Assembly (NCBI GenBank): GCA_948479395.1
Contig: CAOLUI010000006.1
Coordinates: 1 to 48,424 of the forward strand
Reading direction: 5' to 3'
DNA: 48,424 bases
Origin: an uncultured Bacilli bacterium
Lineage (GTDB): Bacteria; Bacillota_I; Bacilli_A; RF39; UBA660
Made by a program: the position numbers and the translations under genes. The notes beneath the pieces were generated by a model that did no database searches, was not told the DNA's origin, and saw only the letters and a list, made by a program, of their open reading frames with translations. How positions within the stretch are numbered: position 1 is the first letter of the stretch; the number at the start of each line of letters is the position of its first letter. This document shows positions 43,576 to 48,424 of this stretch, piece after piece.

Positions 43576-43716
43576 TTAATAGATACTGTAGCTACTAAAA
43601 CCAGCAAAGATTATTGCTAATAAAATGAATAATACAATTATAATAAATGCACTATTTACACATTGATTGTTATTATTATTACAGCAATTTTCTGGTTTTT
43701 TTTTGCAATTATTCAT
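43576..43716 (-). CDS. YjcZ-like small spore protein
   Basis: A 46-residue protein: an N-terminal Asn/Cys-rich part (KPENCCNNNNNQC) and one transmembrane helix, SAFIIIVLFILLAIIFAG. This Cys- and Asn/Gly-rich head with an I/V/L-rich V-L-F-I-L-L helix is typical of the YjcZ family of sporulation-associated small proteins. GGGAG precedes the ATG. Its neighbour at 43742 has the same design. Confidence 0.75.
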   Translation of the reverse strand: MNNCKKKPENCCNNNNNQCVNSAFIIIVLFILLAIIFAGFSSYSIY

Positions 43717-43741
43717 AAATAGACTCCCTTCTTAACAAAGA

Positions 43742-43834
43742 CTAAATGAAAGCCCCTACGATAATTATAAGTAAGATAAATAATACAAGTATAATAGCGG
43801 GACCAAGTCCGTTATTACAACCACATTGATTCAT
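43742..43834 (-). CDS. YjcZ-family small spore protein
   Basis: A 30-residue protein, MNQCGCNNGLG then PAIILVLFILLIIIVGAFI: a Gly/Cys head plus a single hydrophobic helix with the V-L-F-I-L-L-I-I-V-G-A-F pattern of YjcZ. GGAGGAA lies upstream of the ATG. The pair of tiny genes lies just behind cotE, which fits a spore-coat or spore-membrane role. Confidence 0.8.
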   Translation of the reverse strand: MNQCGCNNGLGPAIILVLFILLIIIVGAFI

Positions 43835-43957
43835 AATTCATTCCTCCTTTATTTGTCTTTTCATTAATATTGTATGGTTAAATATTTTGTTGGTGAGTGT
43901 TCTTCTTGTATTTTTTTATTTAATTCGTTATAATAAATAATGTTTAAGGAGGATATT

Positions 43958-44980
43958 ATGAAGAAAAAGGTTTTGGTAATTGGATTATGTACTTTATTAG
44001 TATGTGGTTGTGGAAAATCAGTTCCTAAATTAAGTAATGGAGATGATGCTGTTGTTACTCTTTCAAATGGCGAAAAAATTAGTGTCAATGATTTATATAA
44101 TGATTTAAAAGCTAATTATGCTCTTGATTCATTAATTAATTTAGTAGATAAAAAAATATTAGAAGATAAGTATAAAGATAAATTAGAAAGTGCTAAAGAG
44201 TATGCTGATTCAACAATGAAGTCTTTAAAAGAGAATTATGGAGATGATTTATTATCAGCAATTCAAAGTTATACTTCATATTCAACAGTAGAAGCTTATG
44301 AAAGTTATGTTTATTTAAGTTATTTACAAAATTTAGCTGTAGAAGATTATGCAAAAGCCCAAATTTCTGATAAAGAAAGGAAGGAATATTATGAAAAAAA
44401 TATTTATGGAGATGTTTTAGTTGATCATATTTTAGTAACACCAAATGTTAAAGATGATGCTACTGATGAAGAAAAGAAAAAAGCAGAAGATGAAGCAAAG
44501 GAAAAAATAAATACCATTATTGCTAAATTAAAAGAAAGTAAAAATGTAAAAGAAACTTTTACAGAACTAGCCAAAGAATATTCGGAAGATGAATCAACAA
44601 AAAATGAAGGTGGATCATTAGGCTATATAAATGATGGAACATTATCAAATAGTTATGATGAAATTATTAAAGCGGCTTTTAATTTAAAAAATGGAGAATT
44701 TTCAAACGAAGTAATTACAACAGAATTAGGATATCATGTAATTTTAAGAGAAGAACAAAAAGAAAAAGCTAGTTTTGATGATGTAAAAGATACTATTACA
44801 GAAAAATTAGCTAATAATTTAATGACAACTGATGCGACAGTAAGTATTAAAGCTTTACAAAATTTAAGAAAAGAATATAATCTAGATATTATTGATAGTG
44901 ATATTAAAGATCAATATGCTAAATATATCCAAAATGCTTTAACGGCGGCTCAAAAAAATAATACTCAAAATACAAAATAA
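43958..44980 (+). CDS. prsA: Foldase lipoprotein PrsA (parvulin-type isomerase)
   Basis: A membrane-anchored chaperone and peptidyl-prolyl isomerase that folds exported proteins. The signal ends at C-G-C, with Cys18 as the probable lipidation site. The helical chaperone part (about 30-145) is followed by a parvulin domain (about 155-260: VDHILVTPN, EYSEDESTKNEGGSLGYI, FSNEVITTELGYHVI) and a C-terminal helix. ATG 43958 is chosen because AAGGAGG precedes it, giving 340 residues. This organism has at least two extracellular isomerases (see the cyclophilin at 3410). Confidence 0.93.
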   Translation: MKKKVLVIGLCTLLVCGCGKSVPKLSNGDDAVVTLSNGEKISVNDLYNDLKANYALDSLINLVDKKILEDKYKDKLESAKEYADSTMKSLKENYGDDLLSAIQSYTSYSTVEAYESYVYLSYLQNLAVEDYAKAQISDKERKEYYEKNIYGDVLVDHILVTPNVKDDATDEEKKKAEDEAKEKINTIIAKLKESKNVKETFTELAKEYSEDESTKNEGGSLGYINDGTLSNSYDEIIKAAFNLKNGEFSNEVITTELGYHVILREEQKEKASFDDVKDTITEKLANNLMTTDATVSIKALQNLRKEYNLDIIDSDIKDQYAKYIQNALTAAQKNNTQNTK

Positions 44981-44993
44981 AAAAAGTTTCAAA

Positions 44994-45785
44994 TTATGAA
45001 GCTTTTTTTATTTTGTCTATTATATTATCAATATCTAAAGCATTAAATCCTTTTCTTAATAATCTTATTTTTAATTGGTAAAATAATTCTTTATCTTGAT
45101 ATTTACGAGCTAATTTTATAGATAATTTATGGGCTTCTTTTTCTAAAAAGACGATATTATCTGACATTTCATATTGAGATAAGATTTCTAATATTTCTTC
45201 TTTTTTAAAACCCTCATTTAAGCAATGATATAATATTTTTTCTTGAAGTTTTTTAATACTATCACGACTATTACTCTTAATCTTTTTGGTAATTATTTTG
45301 GTTAATTTTTCATACCAAACTTTTTCGGGAACTTCTTTTATTGCTTGATTAATTAACTCTTCTTTTAACCCTAAATCTATTAATTTTGTTTTGATTTTTT
45401 TTGGACCATTATAAGTTAGATTTATTTGATCATTAATATATGATTTTAAATAAGTATTTTCATTTAAATAATTACCTTCTTCTAATTTTTTTAGAGCTTC
45501 ATTAATATCTTCTTCGCTATATAAATTTTTTTTTAAGTAATTTATTAATTCTTTTTTACTCCGATTTTTATAAGAGAGATATTTTAGCGCTTTATAATAA
45601 CATTCTAATTTATTATTCTCCGCCATTATTTTTTTTAATTCAATTTGAGATGTTTTCTTAGTTATTAATAGATTATATTTCAAAATAATATCATCATAAA
45701 GAATAATACTATTTTTATCATCAAAATTAATTTTATAACGATTATCTTTTAATTTAATAAAGTTTTTTATATTCATTTTCATCAC
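44994..45785 (-). CDS. recX: Regulatory protein RecX
   Basis: Inhibits RecA filaments. The 263-residue helical protein has the RecX repeats: ALKYLSYKNRSKKELINYLK, LEEGNYLNENTYLKSYINDQ and GPKKIKTKLIDLGLKEELI, with two further repeats at the end. The length is typical of Bacillota RecX (about 265). It does not lie beside recA here. The start is GTG/ATG around 45785 to 45782 with no strong ribosome binding site. Confidence 0.93.
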   Translation of the reverse strand: MMKMNIKNFIKLKDNRYKINFDDKNSIILYDDIILKYNLLITKKTSQIELKKIMAENNKLECYYKALKYLSYKNRSKKELINYLKKNLYSEEDINEALKKLEEGNYLNENTYLKSYINDQINLTYNGPKKIKTKLIDLGLKEELINQAIKEVPEKVWYEKLTKIITKKIKSNSRDSIKKLQEKILYHCLNEGFKKEEILEILSQYEMSDNIVFLEKEAHKLSIKLARKYQDKELFYQLKIRLLRKGFNALDIDNIIDKIKKAS

Positions 45786-45826
45786 TAATCAAAGTATAGC
45801 ACTATTTTATTGAAAAAAAAATAATC

Positions 45827-46804
45827 TTAGTCAACTTGCACTAAGATATTTTCTTTATAAATTTTACAGGCTTCATCTAAATCTTTAATTAAGTTTGGAA
45901 TATCAGTTTCTTTAGGTGTTCTAGCACCACTGGCAAATTTATGCCCTCCTCCATTATATTTCATGGCAATTTCATTGATAATGGGACCTCGACTGCGAAT
46001 ATTTATTTTAAATATTTCATTTTTTTCATCAAAAGTAATAAAGGTCCAAACTAATACATCTTTTATATAATTAAAATCATTAATCATATTAGAAGGTGTA
46101 GCTGTATCTACACCATAATTTTTTAATATTTCAGGTGTTATTTTTATATAGGCAAGGCCATTATCCGTAAATTCTAAATTTTCAGAAATATAGCCATGAA
46201 ACTTTATTTCATTTATAGGGCGCTCATATAATTTATCATATAAACTAACAAAGTCGATTTGACTTTCTTCAATTAATCTAGTTATAATTTTAAAAGTTTT
46301 AACAGTAGTATAAGCAATTAAAAAACGATCACTATCTGAGACAATTCCCAAAAACAAATTACTAGCAATGTTTTGATCTAATTTTAAATTAGTATTAAGA
46401 ATTAATTCGGCTATTAATTGACAAGCACTGGATGCTGTATCATCCACCCATTCTAAATCAGCAACTTTTTTTTCACAAGGGTGATGATCAATTTTTATGA
46501 TTTCAGAATATTTTAATTCTTCAATTCCATCAACACGTTCTTTTGTAGGTACATCTGTAATTATTAGTAAGGTATCAGAAAGGTTTGTAAATTCTGATTT
46601 ATCTAATAAGCCAAATTTTTTAAATTTAGAAACTCCTGCTCCGACAGCAATTACTTTTTTTTCCGGAAAAGTAAGTTTAATGGAATCTCTTAAGGCTATT
46701 TGACTTGCAATGGCATCAGGATCTGGTCCAGTATGTCGTGCAATTACTATATATTTATACTTTTTAATTTTTTTATAAATTTTTTTTTGTATATCCCAAG
46801 CCAT
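45827..46804 (-). CDS. nrnA: DHH/DHHA1 phosphoesterase, NrnA-like
   Basis: A nanoRNase and pAp-phosphatase type DHH phosphoesterase. Metal-binding motifs are RHTGPDPDA (His24, Asp28, Asp30), ITDVPTKERVDG and the DHH motif KIDHHP near residue 105. The DHHA1 domain ends with YNGGGHKFASGA near residue 300. Length 325 is close to Bacillus NrnA (313). AAAAGGAG precedes the ATG. It lies 12 bases behind ackA. Confidence 0.92.
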   Translation of the reverse strand: MAWDIQKKIYKKIKKYKYIVIARHTGPDPDAIASQIALRDSIKLTFPEKKVIAVGAGVSKFKKFGLLDKSEFTNLSDTLLIITDVPTKERVDGIEELKYSEIIKIDHHPCEKKVADLEWVDDTASSACQLIAELILNTNLKLDQNIASNLFLGIVSDSDRFLIAYTTVKTFKIITRLIEESQIDFVSLYDKLYERPINEIKFHGYISENLEFTDNGLAYIKITPEILKNYGVDTATPSNMINDFNYIKDVLVWTFITFDEKNEIFKINIRSRGPIINEIAMKYNGGGHKFASGARTPKETDIPNLIKDLDEACKIYKENILVQVD

Positions 46805-46816
46805 TTTTTTCTCCTT

Positions 46817-48019
46817 TTAATTTATTATATCGTATGTATCAAGGGCAATCATTAATTCTTCATTAGTCGGAATGACATATATAGGTACATTGGAATGATT
46901 ACTTGATATTAAAGCTTCTACTTCACCATTTTTTAGAAAACCAGCAGTGTTCATATTTGCTTTTTCATCTAAATAAATTTCTAACGAATGAAGCTTTTCA
47001 ACAATCAAACTTCTAAATTCACGAGCATTTTCACCAAGACCAGCAGTAAATACTAAAGCATCTACATTACCATTTAATTTAACATAATATTCTGCAATGT
47101 ATTTTACAATAGCATTAATATACATTTTATCAGCTAATATACATTGTTCATTTCCAATTTTTATTTCTTCCTCAATATCTCGATGATCTGCTGCTAATTT
47201 ACTAATACCAAGTAATCCACTTTGCTTGTTTAAAATGGTATCAACTTCTTTTAAATCTTTACCTGTTTTTTCCATATAATAAGGAATAATTGAATAATCA
47301 ATATCACCACAACGGGTTCCCATCATTATACCAGAATTAGGAGAAAAGCCCATTGTTGTTGCAATACTTTTACCATTTTTAATACAACAAATACTTCCCC
47401 CACTTCCAATATGGCAATTAATTATATTTACATTTTCTTTTTGAAGTTTTTCTTGGACTTTTTTAGTTATATATTTATGACTAGTTCCATGAAATCCATA
47501 TTTTCTAATGCCATATTTTTCATACCACTCATAAGGAACAGGATATAAAAATTCGGATTCTTCTAAAGTCTGATGAAAAGAAGTATCAAAAACTCCTACC
47601 ATTGGTGTATTAGGTAAAGCTTTTTTAAAAGCTTCTACACCCATAATATTGGCGGGATTATGTAAAGGAGCAAGAGAAGATAATTCTTTTACAGTCTCTA
47701 TAACTTCATCTGTTATAAGAACAGATTCTTTATATTTATCTCCCCCATGTACTAAACGATGTCCTACCCCATCTATTTCATCTAATGATTTAATAATATT
47801 ATTAGAAAGTAACTCTTCAATTAAGTATTTTATTGCGATAGTATGATCTTTTAAATCAACTTCTCTTTTCGTTTTCGAACCATTAATCTTTATATTATAA
47901 AAACTACCATTCATGCCAATTTTTTCAAAGTAACCACTAATTAATTCCTTTTGTTCTGGAAGTTCAATACAATTAAATTTCAAAGAAGAACTACCAGCAT
48001 TAACTGTTAATATTTTCAA
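46817..48019 (-). CDS. ackA: Acetate kinase
   Basis: Makes ATP from acetyl phosphate, the usual end step of acetate fermentation. Family motifs: KILTVNAGSSSLKF at the start, GHRLVHGGDKY, FDTSFHQTL, YGFHGTSHKYI, HIGSGGSICCIKNGKSIATT and DALVFTAGLGENA. The start TTG 48019 is chosen because GAGGTG lies at a proper distance and the protein then begins like other acetate kinases; a GTG three codons upstream overlaps that site. Length 400. It heads an operon with nrnA. Confidence 0.95.
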   Translation of the reverse strand: MKILTVNAGSSSLKFNCIELPEQKELISGYFEKIGMNGSFYNIKINGSKTKREVDLKDHTIAIKYLIEELLSNNIIKSLDEIDGVGHRLVHGGDKYKESVLITDEVIETVKELSSLAPLHNPANIMGVEAFKKALPNTPMVGVFDTSFHQTLEESEFLYPVPYEWYEKYGIRKYGFHGTSHKYITKKVQEKLQKENVNIINCHIGSGGSICCIKNGKSIATTMGFSPNSGIMMGTRCGDIDYSIIPYYMEKTGKDLKEVDTILNKQSGLLGISKLAADHRDIEEEIKIGNEQCILADKMYINAIVKYIAEYYVKLNGNVDALVFTAGLGENAREFRSLIVEKLHSLEIYLDEKANMNTAGFLKNGEVEALISSNHSNVPIYVIPTNEELMIALDTYDIIN

Positions 48020-48050
48020 TATATTCACCTCTATAATTATTATACAAAAA

Positions 48051-48070
48051 AAAGATAGATTTTACTATCT
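48051..48070 (-). terminator. Terminator of surface-gene copy C
   Basis: A 7-bp stem AAGATAG / CTATCTT followed by eight Ts on the minus strand, just after the stop codon of copy C. Confidence 0.65.
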
Positions 48071-48072
48071 TA

Positions 48073-48424
48073 TTATTGAACTTTTAAAACAAATGGTGAA
48101 GATGAAGAACCATTATTACCTTCTTCTATTATTGTTTTTGATTTTAAATATACAACAGGTATAATTTCAGAACTATCAGTCACTATATGCTGAGATATCC
48201 TACCCCCACTATAATTAAAAGCAAACACCTGAGTCTGAACACTTGGATATTGATTTATTGTTACAAAAGCTTTATTTAATTTATCCTTAAAAAACAACCA
48301 ATCATTATTTACACAATCATCTGATGACCAACTATATAGTCTTGTATTTAAACATGTTGCTCTATTTTTTGTATTTCCTCCTGCAGTTGCATATCCATAA
48401 TCTGAAGGATACATTAACCCTACT
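48073..48424 (-). CDS. Copy C: surface protein of the same family, C-terminal part only
   Basis: The window ends inside this gene; only its last 117 codons are present. It contains the family blocks LMYPSDYGYATAGG, CLNTRLYSW, VNNDWLFF, EIIPVVYLKSKTI and the ending GSSSSPFVLKVQ. The segment between NDWL and PVVYL differs completely from copies A and B. The first 36 bases at the window edge are identical in sequence to 30258-30293 of copy B, showing recent duplication or gene conversion. Whether it has a G tract near its start cannot be seen. Confidence 0.8.
   Translation of the reverse strand, partial: VGLMYPSDYGYATAGGNTKNRATCLNTRLYSWSSDDCVNNDWLFFKDKLNKAFVTINQYPSVQTQVFAFNYSGGRISQHIVTDSSEIIPVVYLKSKTIIEEGNNGSSSSPFVLKVQ

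Noticed and set aside
43864..44088. Minus-strand frame overlapping the start of prsA
   Set aside because: It is antisense to a well-supported gene with its own ribosome binding site and lipoprotein signal.
1..48424. tRNA, rRNA, CRISPR arrays, riboswitches
   Set aside because: No cloverleaf-like segment, regular spacer-repeat series or recognisable riboswitch core was found; intergenic regions are short and AT-rich.

Overview
The window is a very AT-rich (low-GC) bacterial chromosome segment, about 48 kb, densely packed with genes that mostly lie on the minus strand in short operons closed by hairpin-plus-T-run terminators. The gene content points to a spore-forming Bacillota, most likely an uncultured Bacilli lineage. 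The evidence is spoIVA next to the HU gene and near der (as in Bacillus), tkt-sirA-yneF beside lexA (as in Bacillus), CotE, SpoVIF, YjcZ-like small proteins and a complete gerA-type germinant receptor operon. TGA acts as a normal stop (the gerA genes overlap through ATGA), so this is not a Mycoplasma code. No tRNA, rRNA, CRISPR array or phage module was seen.

Layout. 1-7.4 kb (minus): a frame-disrupted SF2 helicase running off the left edge, gltX, a lipoprotein cyclophilin, an AlkD-like repair protein, a large unknown lipoprotein and an EamA-like transporter. 7.5-11.6 kb (plus): a LexA-boxed Y-family polymerase with its YolD partner, a phosphohexomutase and a DUF2207-like membrane protein. 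11.8-18.1 kb (minus): deoD, a U32 RNA-hydroxylation protein, an unknown membrane protein, a GNAT enzyme and an RlmCD-type methyltransferase. 18.2-21.7 kb (plus): the gerA operon. 21.8-24.8 kb: a broken surface-protein gene carrying an inserted 1.5 kb element. 24.9-29.2 kb (minus): an acidic membrane protein, yneF, sirA, tkt, a MazG-like protein and a tiny membrane protein, divergent from lexA. 30-31.2 kb: a second surface-protein gene, switched off. 31.3-36.6 kb (minus): rseP, cdsA, hup, spoIVA and unknowns. 36.7-38.3 kb: four XRE regulators around spoVIF. 38.3-43.8 kb: der, two pilin-like proteins, khpA, rpsP, cotE, HIT and YjcZ-like genes. 44-48 kb: prsA, recX, nrnA, ackA and a third surface-protein gene cut by the right edge.

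The most notable system is a family of at least three large surface proteins with a shared, framework-plus-variable-loop C-terminal domain. Two carry G8-G10 homopolymers near the start of the reading frame, the classic layout for on/off phase variation by slippage. Copy B (29963-31167) has a good promoter, ribosome binding site and start, but its G8 tract puts it out of frame by one base; G9 would restore about 401 codons. In copy A the start (24769) and the body (23197 down to 21777) are separated by a 1,514 bp element that sits exactly in the G tract. That element has 19/23 matching terminal inverted repeats, C10 directly repeated on both sides, two P-loop kinase-like genes and no transposase. 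Copy A also has a TGG-to-TGA-like stop.

A second theme is an SOS module: lexA has two LexA-like boxes and a divergent 49-residue membrane protein at the place where Bacillus keeps yneA, and the Y-family polymerase operon has its own LexA-like box.
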